Origin: Hypericum androsaemum
Lineage: Eukaryota; Streptophyta; Magnoliopsida; Malpighiales; Hypericaceae
NCBI GenBank assembly: GCA_963995505.1
Contig: OZ023182.1
Location: 4,394,707 to 4,458,706 of the forward strand
Length of the DNA stretch: 64,000 bases
Reading direction: 5' to 3'
The notes below the pieces were generated by a model. The model saw only the letters and a list, made by a program, of their open reading frames with translations. It made no database searches and had not been told where the DNA came from. Positions 55,201 through 64,000 of this stretch are shown in pieces. Positions within the stretch are counted from its first letter, which is position 1. The number at the start of each line of letters is the position of its first letter. A program made the position numbers and the translations under genes.

Positions 55201-57290
55201 CAGATACTAAGTTGACTCTATTTTGAATTTTATAGTAACTAAGTCCTGCAATTTCTATGTGGCAGAGTTTGACATCAGTGTGCTTTCGCTGTACCTCATT
55301 GGTTAGTCTTTCTTTGATTGGCTGTCGTAATGTTACGTCCCTTGATCTGACTTGTCCTCGGCTTGAGCAAGTATTTTTGGATGGCTGCGATCTTCTCAAA
55401 AGGGCATCTTTTTGTCCAGTAAGTGCTCATTGGTTTGATTAATGTATGTGATATTATTGTGTTGCGATAAGTTGCACCTGATTATGGATCTGAATTGCAG
55501 GTTGCTTTGAGGTCTCTTAATTTGGGGATATGCCCCAAGTTGCATCAACTTCAAATTGAAGCGCAATACTTGTTATTGCTCGAGTTAAAAGGATGTGGTG
55601 TATTGTCTGATGCATCCATCAATTGTCCTCTTTTAAGATCCTTGGATGCTTCCTTTTGCAGGTTATGTTGCTTAACTAGATTTGCTGTTGACCTTTTTAC
55701 CGGTTACATTATTAACAGTTTTCGTTTGACCTTGCAGCCAATTGAAGGATGACTGCTTATCTGCGACAACTGCATCATGCATGCTGATTGAGTCTTTAAT
55801 ATTGACGTCTTGTCTTTCGGTTGGATGCGATGGGCTTTACTCTCTGGCCTCGCTGCCAAATCTGACCGTCCTTGATTTGTCTTATACATTTTTGATGACT
55901 TTGCAGCCGGTTTTTGAGTCTTGTTTGAAATTAAAGGTGAGTTGAGTTTTATCCTGCATGCCACTTTAACCTTTATTTATTCATCGCTCCCTTTTGGGTA
56001 AATATTCTCCATTGTCTACTGCCATGAAAGATCAGTGATCCCATGGCTCTTATCTGTAGCTATTGTTATGCCACACCATGCTAACTTATTAAAAGGCGAT
56101 GTCACTTTATCTTAATCAGTACTGCTTGTTACTAGGGATTAAACCAATCTCCTTGCTCTACTAACTCTTGCCTTATCTTTCAAAAAGGTACTGAAATTAC
56201 AGGCTTGCAAGTACCTGACTGATACGGCTTTGGAACCTCTGTACAAAGAAGGCGCTTTACCAATGCTCCAGGAGTTGGACCTATCTTATGGCACACACAG
56301 TCAGTCTGCAATAGAGGAGCTTCTTGCTTGCTGTACCCACCTTACGCATCTGAGCTTGAATGGATATGTGAATTTGCACGACCTCAATTGGGGATGCAAT
56401 GGGGCTCAGCTTGATGATTTACCAAGTTTATTCAGTTTGTCCGCCCCCTTCCCTCGGGAAAATATTTATGATCCAAATGACCAGCCAAATCGTCTACTGC
56501 AGAACCTCAACTGTGTTGGCTGTTTGAATATTAGGAAAGTGCTCATTCCGCCTTCTGCACGATGTCTCCATTTGTCATCCCTTAACCTTTCTCTTTCCAG
56601 CAATTTGAAGGAAGTTGATGTCACTTGTTACAATTTGTGCTTCCTGAATCTCAGGTACAATTCTCTTCTGATAAACATTATAACAGCCTCACACAGACCT
56701 TACACATTCTGTTAACTCTGTCTGCTCCAAGTTGATAGCGTTTGAAATCTATAGTTGCGTCTCTTGACATTTGTTTTTGTCTATCATCAAGCCATTGCTA
56801 CTCCTTGGAGTTGCTGAAGCTCAACTGTCCCAGATTGACCAGTCTTTTTCTTCAGGTATGCACTTTCCTTCAGTTTCCTAGATTCATGCCCATTCGGGCT
56901 CTGTGTTGCATATGTATGGCTGGGGGAACCATCGAAGTCGACTCTAGTTTTCGATCCCCTTTGCAGTCTTGTAACATAAATGAAGAAACTGTTCAAGCTG
57001 CCATATCAGAATGTGGCATGCTGGAGACTCTTGATGTACGCTTTTGTCCAAAGGTAAGCGATGTCCCATTCCTCCAACCCCGGTTTATCTTGTTCTCTTC
57101 AGTACCATTTGCTTGTACCCTAGACGATTCATTCTGTTGAGTGGCAGTTGCTTAGCTCAATCAAAGCCTTAACCGGTGGACTTGACAGTTTGCATCCTGT
57201 TGCAAATTTCAGATATACTCGATAAGCATGGGGCGGTTACGCACGGCATGTCCCAGTCTAAAGCGCATCTTCAGCAGCCTGTCGACATAA
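52203..57290 (+). CDS. FBL15: F-box/LRR-repeat protein 15 (SLOMO)
   Basis: Seventeen GT-AG exons join in one frame to 1002 residues: 52203-52585, 52827-53082, 53166-53298, 53612-53711, 53784-53981, 54048-54318, 54394-54492, 54572-54660, 54802-54901, 54978-55148, 55266-55418, 55501-55661, 55738-55936, 56188-56654, 56792-56855, 56967-57053, 57213-57290. The start MRNWCCFCFDV and the acidic Glu/Gly-rich leader match the FBL15 family (Arabidopsis SLOMO, about 990 residues). The F-box, at about residues 201-255, has MDLTDDLLHMVFSFLDHINL and VCRQWRAASAHEDFWKCLNF. More than 600 residues of leucine-rich repeats follow (LLRLLDIGSCHKLSDAAIRS and many more). F-box/LRR proteins are substrate receptors of SCF ubiquitin ligases; SLOMO affects plastochron length through auxin level at the shoot apex. 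No breaks. Confidence 0.93.
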
Positions 57291-57570
57291 AGACGTGGAT
57301 GATACACACCACTATATTTATCTAGATTGTTCCTGCAACCATTATCCATAATCTGGAGAGGCTGCCAGTTCGCTGGGTCTCCGATTCACCTTGTGCTTTA
57401 CATTTTTTTGGTCCCGTGTGTTTGTAGGTGCAACTTTCAGTATACCATCTAGACGTGTCATGTAAGCAGAATAAGAAACCGAACTATTTTGCTATGATTC
57501 TTCTTTCTTCGCGCGGCACCGTGACTTCTGGTCATAATTGCAACAATCTCATTTGAGGACACATGTATTT

Positions 57571-57867
57571 ATGGGCGGCCGAGAGGTAAGGAAGGTACTC
57601 GAGGCAGTGATCAACATCGTTGAAGCGCAGTGCGCCACCGCTCGGATATTAACGCGGAAGGAGGCGGCAGGTTTGGAGCGTAGTAGCGAGCGGCATTGCG
57701 CTGAGCTTGCCTGCTCTCCCGCTGAGGCAGCGCTGAGCTCCGGATCGTTTCCTCCAGAGTGGATGCGACGCCGCATTGAAAGGGCTCGTGCTAACCTGCG
57801 CCGAGTTGCCGATTGCTGCCATTGCCTTGGCTGCTCGTGTTTTGATTGCGTGTCAACCGGAGAGAGG
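57571..57867 (+). CDS. hypothetical coding-like segment
   Basis: A GC-rich island 280 bases after the FBL15 stop is open on the plus strand. It starts MGGREVRKVLEAVINIVE, with SGSFPPEWMRRRIERARANL and a Cys-rich CCHCLGCSCFDC near its end. The GC content and the Arg/Ala-rich composition look coding. A possible splice donor (GAGAGGTATC) lies at the end of this part, after which the sequence turns AT-rich, although the frame stays open to 58038. I do not recognise the family; it could be a small gene, a gene fragment or chance. Confidence 0.3.
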
Positions 57868-58310
57868 TATCACGATTACGAATGGTCCGCTTTCCCGTTC
57901 TTAATTTCCTTTGTTTTTTATCTGACAGCTGCTATATCGACTAAACTGGAATCAAATTTAGTATCAATTATCAACATGGTAATGGAGCTCTTTCTAAATT
58001 TCTTAGTTTTCACCGAGAAGCAGATGCATTTGATTTAGTAGATTAATCGAACAAATAGCATATAGCAAAAACAAAAAAAAAGTTAGTAGCAAGTTGTGAC
58101 GTGGCCAATGACAAAGTTATTAGGGCCTTTGTCATGAGAGCAAAGCCAGACGAGAAACGACGCCGACACATGCCATTGCTTAATTAATTAATTATTAAAC
58201 TTATAACGAAAATCAAAACCCATCGTCCTTGGATCCACCGACCGACCTTCCTCCCTTAACTCGCAAGCTCTCTTTCCACTCCCCAAGCCAAAGTGAGCTG
58301 GCTCGTCACA
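57868..58310. other. 5' flank of the GPI-anchored protein gene
   Basis: AT-rich, then CT-rich from about 58220, probably the promoter and 5' UTR. No other feature is seen. Confidence 0.5.
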
Positions 58311-59674
58311 ATGAAGCTCGTTTTCCTTTCTCTCCTCCTCTTCTTCTTCTTCGTCTTCTCTTGTGCTTCCGCCACTACCCACAGTAAGCTCTCTCTCTCT
58401 CTCTCACAATGTGGCTTGGTTGGGCCGGATATTCCGGGGTTGACTCTCGTTTACTGTTTTACCCTTCTGGGGTTTCGCCCCTGCATTTATTATTATTGCT
58501 ATTTTGGGTTTGTTTCCGCCAAAACAAATCATTCAAAGTCTATACTTTTGTGGGTTTGTTTTTTCCGCCACAAGATCTATTTTTAGAATGGTCGAGGGCC
58601 TAGTTTAATGCTAGATCTTTCTCTTTTCCTTCTCCATGTTTGAGTCATGGAAGAAAGACATTGGTGGGTATATGTTCTGAAAGGCTCAAGTGGTTTGATT
58701 TGGACTATCCGAGATACTTGTGAGTGATGGCAAAACATGCTGAAAAATGCTCATGTTAGTACATGGAGACACTCGGTCACACAACCATGTTTCATCCAAA
58801 ATGCGTGTGAGTGATGGCAAAACATGCTGAAAAATGCTCATGTTAGTACATGGAGACACTCGGTCACACAACCATGTTTCAAATTATAAATTTTGATTTT
58901 TTTTTCTCGGGTTTAATTATGATCAAATGTGGACTCGGATCGATGTCTTTCCGGATTGAATTTGATCGCTATGGGTCGTCGTGACAGTGTGCAACATTTT
59001 GTTGTGCTTCTTTGCTATATCATGAAGCTGAAATGAGGTCATTTTACCTTGTCTTTTTGATAGATGTTATAAGGGTTACCAAGAACCCAGCGGATCAGTT
59101 GGTGGGTGTGATCAATGGCAACCGGACGGCGCACAAAATGTCGGCTCTCTACGACAACCCTGGCCTGGCTTGCATCGCATTGCAGTACATCAAAGCGTAC
59201 GAAGGGCAATGCGACGATGTTGGAGGTCCCAATGCCAAGAAGCCTGCTGACTCTGAATTTGCCGAGATTTTCGCTCCCAATTGTGGTGTCACGGTGTCGA
59301 CTCTGGCCCCAATTACTGGACGCTTTCTTGTCTGCGAGACCAAGTATGTTGATCCTTCAGAGGCATTCTCGGGGATTCTCGTGGAAAACAGCAAGAGCTT
59401 GGACATCCTGTACAGCAAGAATCACACAGAGTTGGGGGTTGCAGTGAGCGGCAGCGATGGTGGATCACCCTACTTCTGGTGTGTTCTGTTCAGCAATGGC
59501 ACAACTAACGGTAGCTTTTCTTTCGAAGGAGGTGTGGCCAAGTTAACAAGGCCCGGATGCTATAGTGGTGCGAACGATGAGTGCAGCGGTGCCAACAATA
59601 TGCTTCAACCAGCCAGCATACTGACCTATGCTGTTGGTGGCTTGATTGCATTAACTTGCGCCTTCAGTTTGTAG
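58311..59674 (+). CDS. GPI-anchored cell-surface glycoprotein
   Basis: Two exons, 58311-58383 and 59064-59674, join with GT-AG in frame to 227 residues. The start MKLVFLSLLLFFFFVFSCAS is a clear signal peptide ending near Ala. The mature part has VGVINGNRTAHKMSALYDNP and CIALQYIKAYEGQC, NCGV, VCETKY and CYSG, with conserved cysteines, and several N-glycosylation sites (NRT, NHT, NGT, NGS). The C-terminus is a hydrophobic tail (LTYAVGGLIALTCAFSL) after a small-residue region (SGANN), the pattern of GPI attachment. This fits a family of plant GPI-anchored membrane glycoproteins with a degenerate CAP/SCP-like fold (I recall At3g18050 as a relative). Biochemical role unknown. The intron carries an 88-bp tandem repeat. 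Confidence 0.8.
58718..58881. repeat. 88-bp tandem duplication in the GPI-protein intron
   Basis: The segment GTGAGTGATGGCAAAACATG and the following 55 bases at 58719 recur without visible change at 58807. Two copies, period 88. The near identity suggests a recent event. Confidence 0.9.
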
Positions 59675-60011
59675 ATTATACACCTATCGGAACTCGGACC
59701 ATTTTCCGATTTATCACATTGTTTCAAGTGTCTCTCATTTCTTGATTATGTGAAACTGTGATTCTTAAATCTGTTAAAAGACATATTCAGGAGATTAAAC
59801 ATTCCAATGTCTTAGAAAGCATGAGACTTTCTTCCTTCAGGCACATGATACGGCATCCCAGATTGTAATTTAAATAAGAGCAACTAAGCTTTAGGACAGG
59901 AAGAGGTGAAGGTACTGTCCTCTTCTTTGCTCTATCGGCTTTGTACTAAATTTTCTAGAAGAGACTAAGAGGATCGGTACAATACCACCCGACCAGAACT
60001 TGGCCATCTCT
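59675..60011. other. convergent 3' regions
   Basis: Spacer between the convergent GPI-protein gene (+) and the small membrane-protein gene (-), holding both 3' UTRs. The phrase 'GGATCGGTACAATACCAC' at 59973 and 'GGATCAGTACAATACCAC' at 60072 is a small duplication reaching into the minus-strand gene. Confidence 0.5.
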
Positions 60012-60365
60012 TCAATCTTGCCAGTTCTTCATGGATGCCTTGAACTTCAAAACTAAAAATAGAATGGCAAGGATCAGTACAATACCACAAGACGATCCGC
60101 CGACTCGGTGAATCCAGTAGGGATCAAACTTGGCAAGGCTTTGGTCCAAATGAAGGGACAGGAAGATCGCCAGAACCAGAATAAACAGAAGCAGGGGAAA
60201 CCAAGCAGCAAGATGGAATGGTTCCTCATCGAGTTCTGATCCCGTGATCGAACTCATGTCCATGAACAGAGGGGAGATCACTGCCAGAACAACCAAACCG
60301 ATGGCGACGAGCCTTTCATACAAGGAAAACCGACTGTGCTTGCTTGCAGCGTCTATTGGCTCCAT
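60012..60365 (-). CDS. small membrane protein, unrecognised (117 aa)
   Basis: A single-exon frame starts MEPIDAASKHSRFSLYERLV and ends KASMKNWQD. Hydrophobic segments at about residues 18-35 (LVAIGLVVLAVISPLF), 53-72 (AAWFPLLLFILVLAIFLSLH) and 90-108 (GIVLILAILFLVLKF) predict three membrane helices. The charged N-terminus, the acidic loop (GSELDEEPF) and the length look like a real conserved plant protein, but I do not recognise the family. Direct repeat sequence falls inside its C-terminal part. It is tail-to-tail with the GPI-protein gene and upstream of it lies the 3' end of YLMG2 on the same strand. Confidence 0.65.
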   Translation of the reverse strand: MEPIDAASKHSRFSLYERLVAIGLVVLAVISPLFMDMSSITGSELDEEPFHLAAWFPLLLFILVLAIFLSLHLDQSLAKFDPYWIHRVGGSSCGIVLILAILFLVLKFKASMKNWQD

Positions 60366-60758
60366 TCTCTTTTGTTCGAAAGGCGAGAGAGTGGCTTCCC
60401 GATGAAGTCGTTTTTGTCACAGATGATGCGTGGGATCGAACAAGGTTGGGGAAACAGGATAATAATTAAGTTGGTTCTCCATTTATGACCAGAAAGCTGA
60501 AGCTAGTGTGGAATCTGATTCTGGAAGAATCATCATCCTGCACTTGCAGCACTATACAATTCCCAACCAATCCCAATAGGCAAGCATCTCACAATAGTTT
60601 TATCTTACTCTGGCTCATGTATATAATTGATATCAAACGCATACAAAAAGAAGAAACTCCGAGCCAATTACAGTCAAAATCATTAGCCTCGACGAGACTG
60701 TCACTTACGTAATAGCTATATCGAACAGTATGCAGCACTGCAATGTGCCTAACTGGAA
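60366..60758. other. spacer between two minus-strand genes
   Basis: Contains the 5' region of the small membrane-protein gene and the 3' UTR of YLMG2. A plus-strand frame of 75 codons here shows no family features. Confidence 0.5.
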
Positions 60759-61578
60759 TCACATTGAGTTCTTCCCGTGGAGCCTTCGCAACCATTTCTC
60801 CTGCAACGAAGTTAGACCGGCTGCAGCTGACCTTTTACTCGACGGAGTGCGTTGTTGTGGTGCAGAACCCGCTGGAGGTAGTTCAGCAGGCAGCGCTTTG
60901 GCAGTGCTGGTGAAGGCCTCGAGGACGAGGAAGGCGAGAATAGGGGATAGGTCCAATGTCCCTCCCAACGGCGGGATGATCCCCCGGAAGATGTTCAAGT
61001 ACGGGTCACACAGAGTGCTGCAGATTCAAAAGAGCAAAAATTGGAAACCACAACGGTAAACACATTCCACAGACAATGAAACACCAAGTAGATTCTCAAT
61101 ATATCAAACCCGAAACGTTACTCTAATATAACAAACCCCGCACATCCGTTGATGAGAACGATGATAAAACGAGTCACTAAATCAACCCGCTCTGCTCTGC
61201 TCTGTTAGAAAATGCACACAATGTGATATTCATTCTCTACATTTAAGCCCAACCACACACCACGACACGACAAATGAGAGTCTGTAAATATGAAAACCAT
61301 TAATTGTTACCTGAGGGGGCTAACAATGGCGGGAGGAGCGTTAGGGAACCAAGTCAAGACAAGCCTCACCACCAGCAACGTGTTGTACAGGCTCAGGAAG
61401 CTAAGCACCCCGTTCGCCACCACCAGACCGGCCACCGAATCCCCCGGAAGCACCGCCGCGAACCCCAACCCCAACCCCAACCCCAACGACGTCGTCCCAT
61501 TCCCCCACCCCGCTCTCCTCACCTACCAGCCAACAAACACACTTGGATCAACCAACTTAACCAGGACTCGAGTTCGAG

Positions 61579-61612
<34 letters not shown>

Positions 61613-61939
61613 CTGGATGAAGTGGGGTTTCAGGTTTAAAAAACGAGAGGAAGAGAAGGTGGAAGCGAGCAAGTGGCGGAGTCGCGTGGAGCAGTTATCG
61701 ATGGCGGAGGCGACGGCGTCGTGGAGCTGGTGGACGGTGATGGGCGGCGGACTTGGGGGAGGAGAAGAGCCGGTGGGCTTTGGAGTGAGTGCGGGCCTCA
61801 GGAACGGGTACACGCAGTTTGGAACGAAATGGGGCCTTCTTCTTGGCTGCTCTGTGTCTTTGGCCTCGTTGGAACAACAAGATGAAGAAGAAGAAGCGGA
61901 AGAAGAAGAAGAAGAAGAAGAAGAAGAAGGAGAAGCCAT
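60759..61939 (-). CDS. YLMG2: YlmG homolog 2, chloroplast (YGGT family)
   Basis: Three exons on the minus strand, 61939-61613, 61522-61311 and 61017-60759, join in frame to 265 residues. The N-terminus MASPSSSSSSSSSSASSSS is a Ser-rich plastid transit region, long because of a (TCT)n tract. Then come GDSVAGLVVANGVLSFLSLY and NTLLVVRLVLTWFPNAPP, and STLCDPYLNIFRGIIPPLGG, LDLSPILAFLVLEAF: the two-helix YGGT domain with the FRxxxPP motif. Plant YLMG proteins act in plastids; YLMG1 is linked to nucleoid distribution, and bacterial relatives to division. YLMG2 is named by the closest remembered sequence. Exon 2 contains a G-quadruplex motif; an (AT)n tract abuts the intron 1 donor. Confidence 0.88.
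61463..61484 (-). repeat. G4 motif in YLMG2 exon 2
   Basis: Four C4 blocks separated by AA on plus; the coding strand is (GGGGTT)n and encodes alternating Leu-Gly. It satisfies the strict G-quadruplex pattern and is translated. Confidence 0.9.
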
Positions 61940-62849
61940 TTTTGGTTTCTTTTTTCCCTTTCTCGTTTTCCTTTCTTGTGTTGGGCGAGCAGAGAGGAGG
62001 GACTGCTGCCGTATCTTGGGAGATTGAATGGGTGGATAATGTGCAAGGAAATATCTAATTATTTATACCATCTATTCTCGATTCTCTCTTAATATCTATT
62101 TATTAATTGCTCTCTACAAATATTCTCTCTAAATAAAATCAAGAAAAATAATAATAAAATTTTGATTAATTTGGAGTTAAGGGTACATAACTTATTATTT
62201 TTTTTAAAATTAAACCTTCTAACCACATATTTTAGAACCATAACCTTAAGTTTCAAGAACTGTTCCGCAACAAGATTTCGAATACAGTTCTACCTACGGT
62301 TCCAAAATCGAGGTCATCCCTCTGGCCTCAAAACGCTGACATCTGATTGACTTTTTTTTTTACGATTTTCCTATTTTGAACGTGCTTCTCCAAAATGGAA
62401 TTGTCACGTTTGTAATATTTAAAAAATAAAAAATTAGAAATTTCAAAATTCTTACGATTCAGATCTACTCTTATTATAATTTTTTTTCAAGGGTATAATT
62501 GCACAGCTGAATATTATTCTTTTATAAATAGAATTGTTTAAAACATCCAAATTTCGAACTATGATTTTAGTTTCTAATCTTAATTTTCACTACACATTTA
62601 CGTCATGTACGAGTGATGTTTGTTTCCGAAACTGGTTAAAGATAAAGTCGTCATAAGGAATTTTCATTGACCTCAACTAAATTATTCAATCAAAAATTTA
62701 TTCGGTCTCGTAAAAAAATTGAATGTGACCTAGAGCGTCGCCAGATACAAAACTGGAAATAAATAAATAAAAAGTTATGGATGGTTCGAATTCATAACCC
62801 TACAAAATTGCATTTTTTTTAAAGGTTAAACATATTATTATAAATATTA
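61940..62849. other. YLMG2 5' flank, no gene seen
   Basis: AT-rich. The first part is the YLMG2 5' UTR/promoter. No other gene is recognised before the Mutator-like element at 62850. Confidence 0.5.
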
Positions 62850-64000
62850 GGGCAAATTACCCTCACATCCCTGTACTTTGGTCAGCCTCCCCCTAGGGTC
62901 CCTGTATTTTGGAAAATGATTGTCCCGTCCCTAAGTTTTGATGATAATAGACTCTCGGGTCCCTGGAGCCGGAATATTCCTTTTTCTCCGGTGAACCCCC
63001 ACCTGAAATGACCAAAATACCCTCCCTTGTTAAATTTTACTCCACCCCCTTTAAAAAGTTATAGCCCCCTCTTCACCTTCCATTCTTAAAAAAATCAGAC
63101 TTTTCACCTCCTTCCCCTTCCTTCCCGCTTTCTTCTTCTCCACCATCTTCGACCTGTCCTCTTCGATACAAGGAACCCTTCTCCCCTTCCTCTTCTTCTC
63201 TGCAACATTCCCTTTCGCATAGTAATCTTCACCATCTTCGCCCAGATTTTTACCCAAAGTCAGAAACTCTAATTTTCTGGAAGTTAGGATTCTGACTGTC
63301 GCTAACAATGCATGCCCACTTGAGAACCTTGGAGTTCATCTTCAAAGGTAAGTCAGCCTTTTATGAAAATATCGACCCCGATCGGTATTGTTATAGAGAA
63401 TTGGTTGAAGATGCATATAAAGCATTTGTTGGTCGACTGAAAAGTGATATTTTGAAATTCAGACTACAAGGGGGGATGGAAATTAGTGAGGATGATGATG
63501 TTATGTTCATGTTTGAAATGTACCTGGATAAATTTATTCGGATTTTTGTTGAAGAGGATGACCGAGGTATACCTCTTTGTGCTATAAGTCCGAAAGGAAG
63601 GATGTTGTTTGTTCGAGATGTTAGACCCGAGTTTCCCAAGTTGCAGTGGAAACATGGCATGGAAGAGGGTGGTCCTTCGGGTGTTGTAGAGGATGAGGGT
63701 GTTTCTGATGGTGTTGCTAAGGGTATTTCTGAGGGTGTTGCTCAGGGTGTTTCTGAGGGTGTTTCTGATGGTGCTGATGGTGTTGATTTGGAAGATTTAC
63801 ATGCGGAAGTGGAGGTTGATTTGGAGGATGTGCATGCTGAAGTGGAGGTTGATTTAGAGGATGTGCATGCTGATGTGGAGGATGTGCATGCTGAAGTGGA
63901 GGTTGATTTAGAGGATGTGCATGCTGATGTGGAGGATGTGCATGCTGAAGTGGAGGTTGATTTAGAGGATGTGCATGCTGATGTAGAGGATGTGCAGGCT
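62850..64000 (+). mobile_element. Mutator-like element, family B, left end (candidate autonomous copy)
   Basis: Starts GGGCAAATTACCCTC at 62850 and continues for about 135 bases with the same blocks as the 17.5 kb MITE: 'CTAGGGTCCCTG', 'CCCTAAGTTTTGATGATAAT', 'AGACTCTCGGGTCCCTGGA', 'CCGGAATATTCCTTTTTCTC'. A CT-rich region follows (63050-63260, like that in the MITE) and then an open reading frame from 63308 to the window edge. The right terminus and the second copy of the 9-bp flank (TAAATATTA at 62841-62849) lie outside. Confidence 0.85.
63308..64000 (+). CDS. N-terminal part of a probable MULE protein, running off the window
   Basis: An open frame of 231 codons reaches the last base without a stop. 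It begins MHAHLRTLEFIFKGKSAFYE and NIDPDRYCYRELVEDAY, a small domain like the PB1-like N-terminal region of plant Mutator transposases, with FMFEMYLDKFIRIFVEED. It then passes to low-complexity repeats: GVSEGV/GVSDGV (63690-63780) and at least seven VEVDLEDVHA/DVEDVHA units (63785-64000). Such acidic repeat linkers separate the N-terminal domain from the zinc finger and catalytic core in many MULE transposases. The catalytic part is not visible, so the assignment rests on the N-terminus and on the shared terminal repeat. Confidence 0.65.
   Translation, partial: MHAHLRTLEFIFKGKSAFYENIDPDRYCYRELVEDAYKAFVGRLKSDILKFRLQGGMEISEDDDVMFMFEMYLDKFIRIFVEEDDRGIPLCAISPKGRMLFVRDVRPEFPKLQWKHGMEEGGPSGVVEDEGVSDGVAKGISEGVAQGVSEGVSDGADGVDLEDLHAEVEVDLEDVHAEVEVDLEDVHADVEDVHAEVEVDLEDVHADVEDVHAEVEVDLEDVHADVEDVQA

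Noticed and set aside
61463..61484. Interstitial telomere repeat
   Set aside because: The unit is CCCCAA (six bases) and not the plant CCCTAAA; it encodes Leu-Gly in an exon.
61798..62046. Frames with poly-Leu and poly-Lys over the YLMG2 start
   Set aside because: Shadow translations of the (TCT)n tract that encodes the Ser-rich transit region.

Overview
The window looks like nuclear DNA of a eudicot plant. Five intron-containing genes have clear plant-family hallmarks: an R2R3-MYB, a cytosolic cytokinin dehydrogenase, an FBL15/SLOMO-type F-box/LRR protein, a GPI-anchored glycoprotein and a YlmG/YGGT plastid protein. GT-AG introns, AT-rich spacers and many plant transposon families agree. 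The sequence alone does not fix the species.

Layout. 0-9 kb: 3' end of a Ty1/copia element with its 3' LTR, a truncated trihelix factor gene (-) and a 5'-truncated LINE (+) with one in-frame stop. 9.7-10.7 kb: a complete three-exon R2R3-MYB gene (-). 11-31 kb is a transposon graveyard. It holds a fold-back Mutator-like element full of CTC repeats, retroposon and LINE relics, a 744-bp Mutator-like MITE with a perfect 9-bp target duplication, a broken DUF2232 gene piece, and a nest at 25.5-29.9 kb. That nest contains two inverted copia fragments, a 233-bp hAT MITE with a perfect 8-bp duplication, 5S-carrying Cassandra LTRs, a 421-bp tandem duplication and a collapsed LTR element with GCAGA duplications.

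32-38 kb: a four-exon CKX7-type gene (+). Its second intron carries a Pack-MULE-like element of the same terminal-repeat family as the 11 kb element, loaded with rearranged pieces of a MAPKKK gene. 38-52 kb: AT-rich spacer, a PIF/Harbinger element with two broken genes, a minisatellite and a second, more complete Cassandra element.

52-62 kb is gene-dense: FBL15/SLOMO (+, 17 exons), a possible small gene, a GPI-anchored protein gene (+), a small membrane protein gene (-) and YLMG2 (-). 62.85 kb to the end: the left end of a Mutator-like element that shares its terminal repeat with the 17.5 kb MITE. An open frame in it (63308 onwards, repeat-rich, running off the window) may be the start of the gene that mobilises that family.

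The host genes do not form a pathway. The coherent story is transposon biology: two terminal-repeat families, each with two members here, one carrying host kinase fragments inside a hormone-catabolism gene and one with a candidate autonomous partner.
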